Assembly: GCF_037975245.1 (NCBI RefSeq)
Contig: NC_092575.1
Span: forward strand, 28,545,341 to 28,609,340
Direction: 5' to 3'
DNA from: Apostichopus japonicus
Lineage: Eukaryota > Echinodermata > Holothuroidea > Aspidochirotida > Stichopodidae
DNA length: 64,000 nt
This document shows positions 10,211 to 21,265 of the stretch, piece by piece (the stretch's first letter is position 1; each line of letters begins with the position of its first letter). The notes under the pieces were generated by a model, which did no database searches, was not told the DNA's origin, and saw nothing but the letters and a program-made list of their open reading frames with translations. The position numbers and the translations under genes were made by a program.

Positions 10211-11472
10211 TTGCACATAAGCCAATGGTTGTGTCAAGGGTCATAATAACTATGTATTGTGCGTTCCCGTAGAGGTATTTTAAAGTGCACATAAGCCAAT
10301 GGTTGTGTCAGGGATCACAATAACTATGTATTGTGCGTTCCTGTAGAGGTATTTTAAAGTGCACATAAGTCAATGGTTGTGTCAGGGATCATAATAACTA
10401 TGTATTGTGCGTTCCCTTAGAGGTATTTTAAAGTGCACATAAGCCAATGGTTGTGTCAGGGATCATAATAACTATGTATTGTGCGTTCCCGTAGAGGTAT
10501 TTTAAAGTGCACATAAGCCAATGGTTGTGTCAGGGATCATAATAACTATGTATTGTGCGTTCCCGTAGAGGTATTTTAAAGTGCACACAAGCCAATGGTT
10601 GTGTCAAGGGTCATTATAACTATGTATTGTGCGTTCCCGTAGAGGTATTTTAAAGTGCACACAAGCCAATGGTTGTGTCAAGGGTCATTATAACTATGTA
10701 TTGTGCGTTCCCGTAGAGGTATTTTAAAGTGCACACAAGCCAATGGTTGTGTCAGGGATCATAATAACTACGTATTGTGTGTTCCCGTAGAGGTATTTTA
10801 AAGTGCACACAAGCCAATGGTTGTGTCAGTGATCATAATAACTACGTATTGTGTGTTCCCGTAGAGGTATTTTAAAGTGCACACAAGCCAATGGTTGTGT
10901 CAGGGATCATAATAACTATGTATTGTGCGTTCCCGTAGAGGTATTTTAAAGTGCACACAAGCCAATGGTTGTGTCAAGGGTCATTATAACTATGTATTGT
11001 GCGTTCCCGTAGAGGTTTTTTAAAGTGCACACAAGCCAATGGTTGTGTCAGGGGTCATAATAACTATGTATTGTGCGTTCCCGTAGAGGTATTTTAAAGT
11101 GCACACAAGCCAATGGTTGTGTCAGGGATCATAATAACTACGTATTGTGTGTTCCCGTAGAGGTATTTTAAAGTGCACACAAGCCAATGGTTGTGTCAGG
11201 GATCATAATAACTACGTATTGTGTGTTCCCGTAGAGGTATTTTAAAGTGCACACAAGCCAATGGTTGTGTCAGGGATCATAATAACTATGTATTGTGCGT
11301 TCCCGTAGAGGTATTTTAAAGTGCACACAAGCCAATGGTTGTGTCAGGGATCATAGTAACTATGTATTGTGTGTTCCTGTAGAGGTATTTTAAAGTGCAC
11401 ACAAGCCAATGGTTGTGTCAGGGATCATAGTAACTTTGTATTGTGTGTTCCTGTAGAGGTATTTTAAAGTGC
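10211..11472. repeat. 74-bp tandem array, about 17 units (copy 1)
   Basis: The unit GTGCACATAAGCCAATGG...GAGGTATTTTAAA repeats with exact 74-bp spacing (for example 10285, 10359) up to 11469. Units fall into variant classes (CACATAAGCC against CACACAAGCC; AGGGATCAT against AAGGGTCAT) occurring in runs, suggesting amplification of multi-unit blocks. Copy 2 has one unit at 46069-46145. Confidence 0.92.
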
Positions 11473-11474
11473 AT

Positions 11475-12770
11475 GTGTAAGACAAGATGTGATAAACTTT
11501 ATGAAACCCCACAAAGGGTAAGTGAATGCTCGCATAAAAACAGTATTACACAAATACAAATATACTAAAAAAGACAAGGCCAAGGTTGGCTGACTTTCCC
11601 CGATTAAGTGACTTTCCTGTCTGATCATAGCTTCAATACGATAAGTAACTTCCAATCTAGCATTGCCACCCATGACACCAAATTATATTGCAAAACACCA
11701 CAAATGGTAGAGTCATAAAACATGGAAAGAATGTTATTATTGACATTAAACTTATCCATCATACGCAGGCAATGCATCCTAGAATTTAGTTTCTTCATTA
11801 AAATATCTACATGGTCATATCAGGCAAGTAGATTATTTATAACCACCCGAGATATTTATAATTATCTACCCTAACAACAATACTTCCTTTAATAATGACA
11901 TCATTTAATACCCCTTTGGACTTCCGAAAATCATTCACCATTTCTTTTGTCTTATTAATATTGAGTTCTAGAAAATTTTGCTCACAGTAATTTATCTGTT
12001 CTAGGTAGGCAGTATCATCATCCTTTTGTTATCAAACCCAATAAGGCAGCATCATAAAGTGTAACTATTGAGCATTTTTCATGATTTGCCCTTGCATCTG
12101 ATGTATACAGAGGGAATAAGAATGGTGCTAAAACCTTACCTTGTGGGGTGCCAGTATTTGATATAATAACCTTGGATGTGCTATAAGATGTTCTAATATT
12201 GAATCCACCCAATTAAATCAGGGCATACGTTCATTTCTAATAACTTATTGACTAAACTGTGGGGCTGAATAGTGTTAAAAGCAGATGAAAAATAAAAAAA
12301 ACATACCCTAGCAGAAAATTTGTATGTTCAAGATGTCAATACAGTTTTTTGAGACAGAATAAAATAGCATCCTCCGTACTACGCTTAGACCTGTATGCAA
12401 ACTGAATCAGATCTAAATATTGGTCCACAATGGGTTTTAAAAACTTAAGAGCCAGATGTTCACATGTTTTCATTGCCACTGAGGTCAGTGCTACAGGTTT
12501 TAAATCATTCATACAATTTATATTAGGGTTTTTGGGGTATAGGAATAATGCATGATCGGTTCCATACAGTTGGTATTGTCATGGTACTAAATGAAAGATT
12601 AAAAATAATTGCAAATATATTGGTTGCTACCCATCTGGGCCAGAAGCCTTTGGTGAATTTAGTTTGGAGAACTCATGACGTACCTCATCAGCAGTTACAG
12701 TTAAAAACGGAGCAGGATATGTCCCGTGACTGGATAATTAATTATGCATGATTAATAACTTTAGATTATG
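11475..12770 (-). pseudogene. LINE reverse transcriptase pseudogene (CR1/Rex1-like), copy 1
   Basis: Minus-strand pieces match a non-LTR RT: NDLKPVALTSVAMKTCEHLA and YRSKRSTEDAILFCLKK (about 12335-12515, RT motifs before the catalytic core), then SNTGTPQGKVLAPFLFPLYT (about 12105-12150, the PQG block), and further downstream RLEVTYRIEAMIRQESHLIG-type C-terminal sequence (11480-11670). Frameshifts and stops break the frame and the YADD-type motif is degraded (LYDAALLG). Rex1/CR1 affinity is judged from motif wording. It lies just 3' of the START gene and is paralogous to 46146-47410, so it predates the duplication. Confidence 0.75.
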
Positions 12771-12788
12771 TATAAGCTAGCCATCAGT

Positions 12789-12963
12789 CTACATGAACTG
12801 CATGTAAGGTGGTTGGCCAACAACATCCTGCATTATTGGGATGGCTCGGCCCAAGGCGATCATCCGTCGTACCATGTGCTCCATCTGGCTCCCTGGTCCC
12901 GTTTTACCAATTGTGCCCTTCATATCTACTTTAGAAACAAACTCCTCCACATGGACGACATCC
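12789..12963 (-). CDS. START gene copy 1, exon 6 (last)
   Basis: Encodes residues 189-246 and the stop (12789-12791). The acceptor is TCTCTTCCAG. Its first base completes the split codon 189 (TG+G, Trp). Contains VEEFVSKVDMKG and the C-terminal helix that closes a START pocket. Confidence 0.82.
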
Positions 12964-15900
12964 CTGGAAGAGAGGGAAACAATATGTTTTAAATTAGGCT
13001 TAAATCGGTCATTGAAAATTCACTTTCACAGGGAAAGGTAGAGAAAGTTCAGGATGTTAGTTGTCCTTACTAACATTACCTATTTTTAACTTTATTTTCA
13101 GGACTACAAAATCTTGTCTGATCCACACGCCAATAACACATGTACCTGAAGTTCCAGTTTTGTGCAGGCCAATTACCCCTGTCATTGTAGTCACTTTCTA
13201 TAAGCAGGCAAATGTCAAATGACACTGGCTAGTGAGAGCTGCCATCTTCTAAGGTGATTGAAAGGAGGCAGACTTATGAAAAAGAGCTGTTAAAGACCTT
13301 TAACATATTAAACAAACTTACCATTCTTGCTCAAGGTAAAGACCTGCTAGTGGAATATCTACTCTGTAAGCATCATCTCTAGGAGGATGAGAAGGATGCT
13401 CAATTGATTTTATCCCCGCAATAGCCACGTTGCTTGTCGGTTTTTTCACTGCTGCCAAAACTAAACTATCTCGTGCTGCAAAATTGCAACAACAGAGGCC
13501 TTGCGCTGGGATATCTTTGTAAGCTACAATAGCTCCCTATGTTGAAAAATATCAAAAAATATAGAAGAAAAATAACCATATATACACTACTCACTAACTT
13601 CATGGACAATTTTCTTTATAACAATTCTAGGAGACAAAAACACATCAGCTCTAATCTGCTAGTTTTAGCTACAAAGTTAACACAAGTCTTTCATGTTCAG
13701 AGTAGATAGACATGCATTATTTACATATATGTTTCAACAGTCTTCCTTAACGAGGGTCAGATTATACAATATTGCATGTATTGTGAAGAAACACATTGTT
13801 TGAACTGCAACTGTTGTTTTAAAGGATGACACAGTGATAGTGTATACTATTTAAATGCAGTGCATGTTTCAATATAGGTTACAATGTAAATGTATAGTAT
13901 TTAAGAGCAGTTGCATGTTTCTATATATGTAGGTTACAATGATAGTTTATACTATTTAAGAGCAGTGCATGTTTCAATATAGGTAACAATTGGTAATGTA
14001 CAGAATTTAAGAGCAGTTACATGTTTCTATTTAGGTTACAATGATAGTGTATACTATTTAAATGCAGTGCATGTTTCAATATAGGTTACAATGGTAATGT
14101 ATAGTATTTGAGGTCAGTAACATGTTTCTATATATGTAGGTTAATGATAGTGTATACTATTTAAGAGCAGTGCATGTTTCAGTATAGGTTACAATGGTAA
14201 TATACAGTATTTAAGAGCAGTTGCATGTTTCTATATATGTAAGTTACAATGATAGTGTATACTATTTAAGAGCAGTTGTATGTTTCAATATAGGTTACAA
14301 TGGTAATATACAGTATTTAAGAGCAGTTGCATGTTTCAATATAGGTTACAATGATAGTGTATACTATTTAAGAGCAGTGCATGTTTCAATATAGGTTACA
14401 ATGGTAATATACAGTATTTAAGAGCAGTTGCATGTTTCTATATATGTAAGTTACAATGATAGTGTATACTATTTAAGAGCAGTGCATGTTTCAATATAGG
14501 TTACAATGATAGTGTATACTATTTAAGAGCAGTGCATGTTTCAATATAGGTTACAATGGTAATATACAGTATTTAAAGACCAACTATGGAGACTTTTCGA
14601 TGAACATAAAATCCCACCATTTTGCATGTATGTAATCCTTAACTCACTCCAATTACATAGCTGTAATTAACTTTACCAATTTCGGACGTTAAATACGTGA
14701 AAAATGGGAAGAAAAGTCAGCTTTTTATGAAACCTGTTTCAGACATTCCTGAAACATTCCGAAGACATCAGGTGACCATGTGACGTCACTGTTTGTATAC
14801 CTCACTCACAACAATACTTTTAGTGTGTAAAGTTGTATACTTGAGCTGCCAAAAACATCAACGATATACTCCTTTTCCCCCGAAATGCCACAATTCTGTG
14901 TTGTTGGAGGTTGCAGTTATACCTCATCCAACAAAAGCATCAGCTTTTTTAGATTTCCGAGTAAAAGAACCGACGTAAAACGCCGCAGACTTTGGATCAA
15001 TTTTTGAGATCCACGCGGAAAGATTTTTCAGCACCCTGAGTATCTCATGCCCATGAGTCCACATGCATGACCCTGCCTCTGTGTAAGCTGCAAATGTCTC
15101 ATACTGCGAAAGTTATATTCTGTCGATAGCTGTGTCGGACCATGGCCGGACATAGCTAATGTCAAATTGACCGTAAACAAGCTCAGGACGTCTTTACATG
15201 TAACATTATATCACGCAATTGACAGTATAATATTTACCGTAAGAGATGACCGTGTATATACCGTGCCTATATATAGGGTAGGATTGTTAGTATATGTATG
15301 GCTCACAACATGTGTAAATAGTCATGCTATAGGATTTCATCGCATTTATCTATTTTCTTTGTTGTATTCCAGTATCGTGAGTTTGTGATACATTGTGTTA
15401 TATTGTCCGTTATGTTTATTCCGGCATCTGCATGGTCCAAGAAATTGAATAAAAACGGTTCTTTGTAGCGATCGGACGTTTTATTTCGTTAGTGACTGTC
15501 TTGTGATTGTGGGATGTAACTGGCCAAGGCCTGTTTCAACTAGACCTAACTCTATGGAATTACACAGAGTCACGGTAGTATTTCGCCCAGGATTGAACGA
15601 GAAACGTGGATTTGGATATTCACTGCTAAATTTTGTTTATTGAAAGGATACTTTTTCTGTGCTTGTACTTTTGGATATTAAAAAGAGTAAGTACTATGTT
15701 CAGCTGAAGCTTAGTCATGTATATGCTACTCTGGTCGATTCGGGTCAGCGTCTTCTCGTAGTTGTTCGATTATGTTTAGTCTCTTTTTGGTAATTTGTTG
15801 ACAGTAACGTAAGCCATTTTCCCGTCATATATCACGCATGAGGCATCTTTTAGGTCTATTCTTCTGTTCAGTTTACGGTATCTTGCGATCAAATTGTATT

Positions 15901-18900
15901 ACGGAATCGCCAAGCTGCTTGCCAGCATGTTCTACAGTATATTGTACCGTACGAACCTATTGACGCTCCGCTATGTAAAAGATGCTTCCATTTGAGTGAA
16001 AATTTTGCTAATGAAATAACCAATGTTACTAAAATTTCTGCTTATAATTGTCTTAAAGCTAGTTGCTAACCTTCATGTGCTCTTGTTTTAAGCTAACAGC
16101 TATTCAAACGCTCGAAATTGGAAGTAAAAACAGTAAAATTGATCGCTGTCTGTGTACAAACAGTGCCTATATCAGCGTTTGATTTTCGCGGTATACAAAC
16201 AATGACGTCACACAGTGACCAGAGGCTCCTTTGGGTCAATCTCTGTTTTCAGACATTCCAGAGGTTCATGTCACGTGACTACCCAAAATGTCCAGTTTCG
16301 TGGTCGTTTTTTGATGGGTTATAGTAGGTTTTCGAAGATTATTTTTTACACATGTTGATTATGGTATGTAAACTCCTAAATTAATGGAAAGTCAAAAAAA
16401 AAAAAAAAATTGCCTACATAGATGGTCTTTAAGAGCAGTTGTATGTTTCTATATGGTTACAATGATAGTGTATACTATTTAAGAGCAAAGCATGTTTCAA
16501 TATAGGTAACAATGGTAATGTACAGTATAAAAGAGCAGTTGCATGTTTCAATATATGTAGGTTACAATGATAGTGTATACTATTTAAGAGCAGTGCATGT
16601 TTCTATATAGGTTACAATGGTAATGTGCAGTATTTAAGAGCAATCGCATGTTTCAATATAGGTTACAATGGTAATGTACAGTATAAAAGAGCAGTTGCAT
16701 GTTTCAATATATGTAGGTTACAATGATAGTGTATACTATTTAAGAGCAGTGCATGTTTCAATATAGGTTACAATGGTAATGTACAGTATTCAAGAGCAGT
16801 TGCATGTTTCTATATATGTAGGTTACAATGATAGTGTATACTATTTAAGAGCAGTTGTATGTTTCAATATAAAGATTACAATGATAGTGTACAGTTTTTA
16901 GGAGCAGTTATTTGTATATATATATACAGTATGTAGGTTACAATGATAGTGGATATTTTCATTGAGCACATAAATACAGTGTAGTAATGGTCAAGTCCGG
17001 GAAATGATTTTGACCTGAATTTATATCACCTAGAACCAACACGTAGGCTATAACTTTAACTATTTTGAAACTGTTAGACTGAGCCATGTTCATTTGACAT
17101 TTAAAAACCTTGATTCCAGTAAAATATTGTTAGTTTGTTACTCCATAACTTCTAAACTGTACAGTACAGTAAGAGCTTAGTATTTAATTTGATAATTCAA
17201 ACATATTGTTTACCCATGTGTACTGACATACTGTATGGTAATTAGTATTACCATTGTAGAGAGAACAGGGAACCAGAAGGTTAATGTGAGTCACTGGCAA
17301 AATACATTTCCTTGCAACTTTTATCCTGTTTAATTTTTGTTCTCATTACATGACAGTCTACTTGACACCAACTATGCTCTTTTTTATTTTGTCTTCATGG
17401 TATTTTTGCTTAAAACATAAGGTAGTGGACTGCCTGGTCTTTCTTCACTCTTTGGCCTATGATATACATTGGTTAGAATAGTTGCTAATACTGTTGCCAT
17501 CTACCTGGGCTACACATAGTTAATGAAAAGCTCACCAGTCAAGTCAATTTGACCTAATTCTCATAACAGGTTCCCATAAATCCATTGTTTTTGGTAACTT
17601 TTCATTAACATGCAAACAAAGTGTCTCTTAGCTTACCCCTCCAAGACGTTCAACTATCTGTATGTTACTTCCGTCCCTTTCCGGCATATTTCGGAAACCG
17701 AATGGTGGGGTTAGTAAATACACTAACACCTTCTCGAGGGGAGCAGTAATATCAATTTTCAGCCTCATCCTGTAAATATTATATAATAATAATTAGAGGT
17801 GCAGAGAGAAGAACACAGAGTTAATTAATATAACACCTACAGGGGAAGCAAATTAAGGCACCTAAGACCATCTGAGCAATGCCAGGAGGGTATCTTAGTA
17901 AGGAGTGATGGGTTAGGTTATACTGTAAACCATCTCAGTAAGGAGAGATGGGCAGAGTCTAGCTTGCATAAGCATATCTTGACTTTGTTTTGGTAGTCTC
18001 TAGTCTTTAATGCTGACAGCCTGACAAAATGTACATGCACTGTTCAAAGAAGGTCCGTAACTAAGAATGACTTACATTTTACTTTCACTGAACATTGTAC
18101 TTTCACTGTAGTCATTAATGCTGACAACCTGACAAAATGTACATTCACTGTTCAAAGAAGATCCGGGACTAAGAATGACTTACATTTTTCTTTCACTGTT
18201 GTACGATCCTTTGCATGCCTGTGTCAAACAAAAGAAAGCAAGTAAAAGAAAGACAATTAAAGCAATATCAAGTAAAAAGTATAAAGAGAAAAAAACAGGC
18301 GCATCATGCATACTACAGTAAGCAACTATACCCACTGCTTTGGTACATCATTGTATGATTATGAAAAGAAAAAAGGTTACCAAACTTTGATGTAAAGTGT
18401 GTAGCCTTAAACTGTGTGTACACAGCTAGGTAGTGTGAGATTTGTTTGCTCTAGTAGGAACATTTACAATTACATGAGTAATGCAAATTGGATTACTTGA
18501 ATTAATACTTAAAACTGCAATCAGGTAAAGCAAAGATTGTTGATCAACACAATCTTGTCCAATTAATCATTTTTTTTTTATCTTTGCTTTGCAATGCTTA
18601 TGCATGCACATAATTTATAAACCTTTGAAGGAATTGTCTGGTGTGGAAGTTTTTCCTTGTAGATCTTATTTTTATCTTTCTAACCATGGGCCAATTTTTC
18701 CCCATTCAACGTTTTCTTCTTGTAGAAATGGGGTTTTCAAATTCACCAATTTCTCACCAAAAGCACCGTTGTTCGAACGCATCAATTTGGTGATTGACGT
18801 AGCTATGTCTATTTGCCTATCAGGCTATTTGCCTGCACTAGTGCAGGCAAATAGACAAAACGAGCGACTTGATGTTAGCACTCCTATTTCCGCAGCAAAT

Positions 18901-21037
18901 ACACTCTTGTGTGTACGCACAGGTGATTGGCTATTATATATTACGTGTACATCGCGAACGTACATATACAGCCTACCATGCCCAGTTGGTATATACGTAC
19001 TTAGCGTTGTACATAATACACTCTCACACTCAAACAACAGTTCATAAACTGTTCTTTGAAATTGCTGAAATAAAATTCACAGATCAACTTTACAGTTAAA
19101 GGAAACTTGAAAAGTATTCGGAATGCCGAAAGATGAATCTTGACGGAATCGATATCAGAGCAGAATGTAGTACCGAGAAGCTTAGGCTTCGCAGAACTGT
19201 AGGATTGTAAACCTTAGAGTAACCTACATGCGAACATTCTTCGCGTTGAAGCTGAATAGCGTGATGTATAAACAACGAAGCGTCTGCTGTTAAAACTTAT
19301 CTTACAGTATGTTACACAAAGACCACGAAACCACCGATCTACTACATACTGTATATGGCATAGTATCACATATATATAGTATACATATGTACCTAATTTA
19401 TAAGAAATTTCGCCGAAAATTAAGGAAGACACATATCTGTATACAAACGCGGTTTTTGTTGTGATAACTGTAGGTACTGTACTGTACGGAGCGTGGCTTA
19501 TATTGCAATATCTACGTTTGCTAAAATGATGTCATGTTCTTTAATGTTCAAATCATATTTGAAGTGTCCATCCTTAACGATTAAAAAATTGTTTCTCTGT
19601 CAAACGCAACATTAGCATTCTCAAACTTTGACTGTTTGGAAAATTATTTATTGTATTTCAAGGTTACTTCTTAAAGCAACCAGACAATCCTTTTAAGTTG
19701 ATTTTCACCAGCTTTTGGAGGCAGTTACAGTAACTTGGGTAATAAATTAACACACAGTCACTTCTGAGCACCACAGAAAACAATAGTAAACCTACTGTAG
19801 ACAGTTTAATATTATGGAATACTCACAGGAGCACCACACTCTTTTTTGTACTGCCTTAAGGACCAAGCACTTTCACTGAGAGTATGTAACTCCTCCACCT
19901 GGTGTATAAGACTTGCAACTTCTTGACCTCTTGAAAACTGACCTGTAGTTCCAGAGAAACCATATTTAACATCTGACTGGTCAAAGGCAGTAACTGAGTC
20001 TTAAAGGGAAAGAAGAAAAATTATGGATAAAAATGCTGAAAAGATACCACAAAGAAAACAGTTCACAGTTTTAGAACAATATCATACTAGTACTTAAAAA
20101 TATACATAGGTATTTCTATCATTGAATTAGGTGGTTGTAAGATGAAACGTATCCTTCTAGTATAGTTATTTAGTAATACATTTATTTACACATTAGCAAA
20201 GCTGGATTTCCAGATGTTAGTCATTGATTTGACTTCTGAATGTAAGATTTATCCACTTCCAAAAAATGACATATGTTGACAAAACTGAGTGAAGGGACAC
20301 TGCACCTATTTGAAAATCATTGCCAAAGTGTTGTCAACGACACAGAGCTCAGTCTACAGGGCTGAGTAGTCATAGGTGGAGTTAATAATTGCAAAGTGGC
20401 TATTCTTACGACTAGTCGTAAGAATAATTTCCGACTACGCATGCGCAGTTGCTATTTTTATGACCAGGAGTACTATTTTTACGACGAGGAGTAACAATAA
20501 TTTCCGGTTAGGGTTAGAGTTAGGGTTAGGATTGAGGTTAATGGTTATGTTTAGGGTTAGGGTTACCCCTACTACATTCGCAGTTACTTTATCTACTTTA
20601 CTGCGCTTGAATTCGCCTTTGTTGTAAGAATAGTTTATAAATAATTGTTACGACTAGTTGTAAGAATAGCCACGGCCTAATAATTGCTTAAACTAGTGAA
20701 AGTAAAATCACTTTTAATTTAAGTGTGAAAATTGCTGTGAGAAACAGAAAAATAGCTGAAAAGTGCTGCAGCTAGTATCAGGAGTTTCCCACTGGTTCCG
20801 GCCAACTTGACGGCCCTCGATCTGTACCCTAATCGAAATGTCTTCCCCTCGAACAATTAGAAGTGCCCTGATTTTAATGCGTAGCCTAGGTTTAATCTTT
20901 GAACGCTACTGTATTGCAATCAAGTCCCTAAGTATTCCACTGCACAAGCTAGGCTACGTAACTTACAGAAGCATTTATCTAACGTTGGCTAAGCTGTCCT
21001 AGATTTACACTATGGTGGGAAACTCACATTTCTCCAT
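12789..21037 (-). CDS. START-domain lipid transfer protein, copy 1 (six exons, 246 aa)
   Basis: Coding exons in transcript order: 21028-21037, 19827-19999, 18184-18218, 17637-17769, 13322-13536, 12789-12963. All introns are GT/AG and phases match throughout; the total is 741 nt with no internal stop. The protein starts MEKYSVTAFDQSDVKYGFSG and ends GQPPYMQFM. START hallmarks: KIDITAPLEKVL (77-88), VERLGGG with a beta segment (112-118), ARDSLVL (138-144), SIEHPSHPP (161-169), YRVDIPLAGLYLE (174-186), VEEFVSKVDMKG (194-205) and an amphipathic C-terminal helix with MVRRMIALGRAI. Length and single-domain layout resemble the StARD4/5/6 group, which bind sterols or other lipids in the cytosol; the ligand cannot be told from sequence. 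There is no signal peptide or membrane segment. The usual WD before the core is not evident (RNMPERD instead). The closest subfamily is uncertain; that it is a START gene is fairly sure. Confidence 0.82.
12992..13321. other. Intron 5 of START gene copy 1
   Basis: Intron sequence between exons 6 and 5. It contains the intact GACACTGG site (about 13221-13228) at which copy 2 carries a 1054-bp hAT-like insertion. Confidence 0.7.
13322..13536 (-). CDS. START gene copy 1, exon 5 (core)
   Basis: 215 nt, residues 118-188 plus two bases. Donor TG/GTAAGT-like, acceptor CATAG. Contains ARDSLVL and SIEHPSHPP, the most diagnostic START segments. Starts in phase 0 after the GG of exon 4. Confidence 0.85.
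13815..14572. repeat. Intronic minisatellite, 50/55-bp alternating units (left part)
   Basis: GTTACAATGATAGTGTATAC-TATTTAAGAGCAGTGCATGT units of about 50 bp alternate with longer units containing GGTAATGTACAG and TATATATGTAG, giving a higher-order repeat of about 105 bp inside intron 4. It continues at 16429-16960 after a transposon insertion. Confidence 0.85.
14577..16428 (+). mobile_element. TTAA-flanked DNA element with THAP-like frame
   Basis: 1852 bp splitting the intronic minisatellite. TTAA is on both sides (14573-14576, 16429-16432); joining them restores the array sequence GTATTTAAGAGC. The ends are inverted: AGACCAACTATGGAG on the left, complement of the right end AGACCATCTATGTAG. 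TTAA targeting is known for piggyBac-like and some Kolobok elements, but these ends do not match a family I can name. It holds a THAP-like fragment (14885-15007) and an A-run near 16394. Absent from copy 2. Confidence 0.7.
14885..15007 (+). pseudogene. THAP-type zinc finger N-terminus, truncated
   Basis: A 40-codon frame MPQFCVVGGCSYTSSNKSIS then FFRFPSKRTDVKRRRLWINF and stop. The pattern C-x4-C, SFFRFP and KRRRLW matches the first half of the THAP DNA-binding finger (usually C-x2-4-C...C-x2-H, with FP and W conserved). The second Cys/His pair is not in frame. THAP fingers occur in P-element-type transposases and in host regulators. Here it is a decayed or spliced remnant inside a TTAA-flanked element. 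Confidence 0.6.
16429..16960. repeat. Intronic minisatellite, right part
   Basis: Continuation of the 50/55-bp array of 13815-14572 after the inserted element; the units degenerate toward 16960. Confidence 0.8.
17637..17769 (-). CDS. START gene copy 1, exon 4
   Basis: 133 nt, finishing codon 73 and encoding 74-117. Acceptor TTTACAG, donor GGG/GTAAGC. Contains MRLKIDITAPLEKVL and IVERLGG, the first half of the START fold. Confidence 0.8.
18184..18218 (-). CDS. START gene copy 1, exon 3 (35-nt microexon)
   Basis: Acceptor GACACAG, donor AT/GTAAGT. It encodes ACKGSYNSERK plus two bases of the next codon. Without it, exon 2 (ending in phase 0) would join exon 4 in a frame that hits a stop after five codons. 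The same 35 nt with the same splice sites are in copy 2 at 52791-52825. Confidence 0.78.
18825..18854. repeat. 30-bp perfect palindrome in intron 2
   Basis: CTATTTGCCTGCACT followed by its exact complement. A further TGTCTATTTGCC just upstream pairs with the same right arm. Copy 2 has degraded versions near 53408-53430 and 53590-53612. Confidence 0.8.
19827..19999 (-). CDS. START gene copy 1, exon 2
   Basis: 173 nt, residues 4-61 (first codon split T+AC). Acceptor TTTAAG, donor CCT/GTGAGT. Encodes the N-terminal region before the START core, including GQEVASLIHQVEEL, a likely helix. Confidence 0.8.
20393..20677. mobile_element. MITE carrying a TTAGGG-like tract, 10-bp TSD
   Basis: 285 bp between TAATAATTGC direct repeats (20383-20392, 20678-20687). 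Near-terminal inverted repeats: GTGGCTATTCTTACGACTAG on the left, complement GTGGCTATTCTTACAACTAG on the right. The interior has TTAGGGTTAGAGTTAGGG-type telomere-like sequence (about 20512-20565). Copy 2 has the empty site at 55131-55143. The TSD length fits Mutator-like elements among others; no transposase. Confidence 0.82.
21028..21037 (-). CDS. START gene copy 1, exon 1 coding part
   Basis: Only ten coding bases (ATG GAG AAA T) before a GTGAGT donor. This start was chosen because the leftover T joins the AC of exon 2 in phase and because the ATG and donor are conserved in copy 2. Confidence 0.72.
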
Positions 21038-21265
21038 GTTCAATCCCGTGAGAAAAGTCTAATCTAACAGAGCCTAGAGCGGTTACTACTACTACTAGTA
21101 TGTACAAAGATGTATGTGTAGAGCTCGGATGTGCTGATGGAACTCTGTTCTTGACAGCCAAAACCGGAATATGTTTGTTTGAGTTATTGATGTCTCAGTT
21201 CTGCTACACAGGGATCACGTTCGGGTTCCAAGTTGGTGTGCGATATAAATAGCGATGACGAAATA
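21038..21265 (-). promoter_or_regulatory. Conserved 5' flank of START gene copy 1
   Basis: The 228 bp upstream of the ATG are nearly identical to 55490-55716, beyond which the two copies are unrelated. They should hold the 5' UTR and possibly the core promoter; no reliable TATA or initiator is visible on the minus strand. Confidence 0.45.

Larger units (their letters stand above)
2867..21265. repeat. Segmental duplication, copy 1 (18.4 kb)
   Basis: From AACACATCATTGACTC at 2867 to GATGACGAAATA at 21265 the sequence aligns collinearly and in direct orientation with 40051-55716. Shared landmarks, in order: a hairpin MITE, a tRNA-derived repeat, 35-bp and 27-bp tandem arrays, a 368-bp doublet, a 74-bp repeat, a LINE RT pseudogene and a six-exon START gene. 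Differences between copies are mostly clean insertions and array-length changes. The flanks outside these limits are unrelated. Confidence 0.92.

Noticed and set aside
10211-11472. CRISPR-like array (regular 74-bp spacing)
   Set aside because: Units are contiguous and similar throughout with no unique spacers; eukaryotic minisatellite.
18589-19047. 152-codon plus-strand frame antisense to START intron 2
   Set aside because: The homologous frame differs by frameshifts between the two copies; no domain recognised.
20512-20565. Ancient telomere fusion site
   Set aside because: The tract is inside a TSD-flanked MITE with an empty site in the paralogue.
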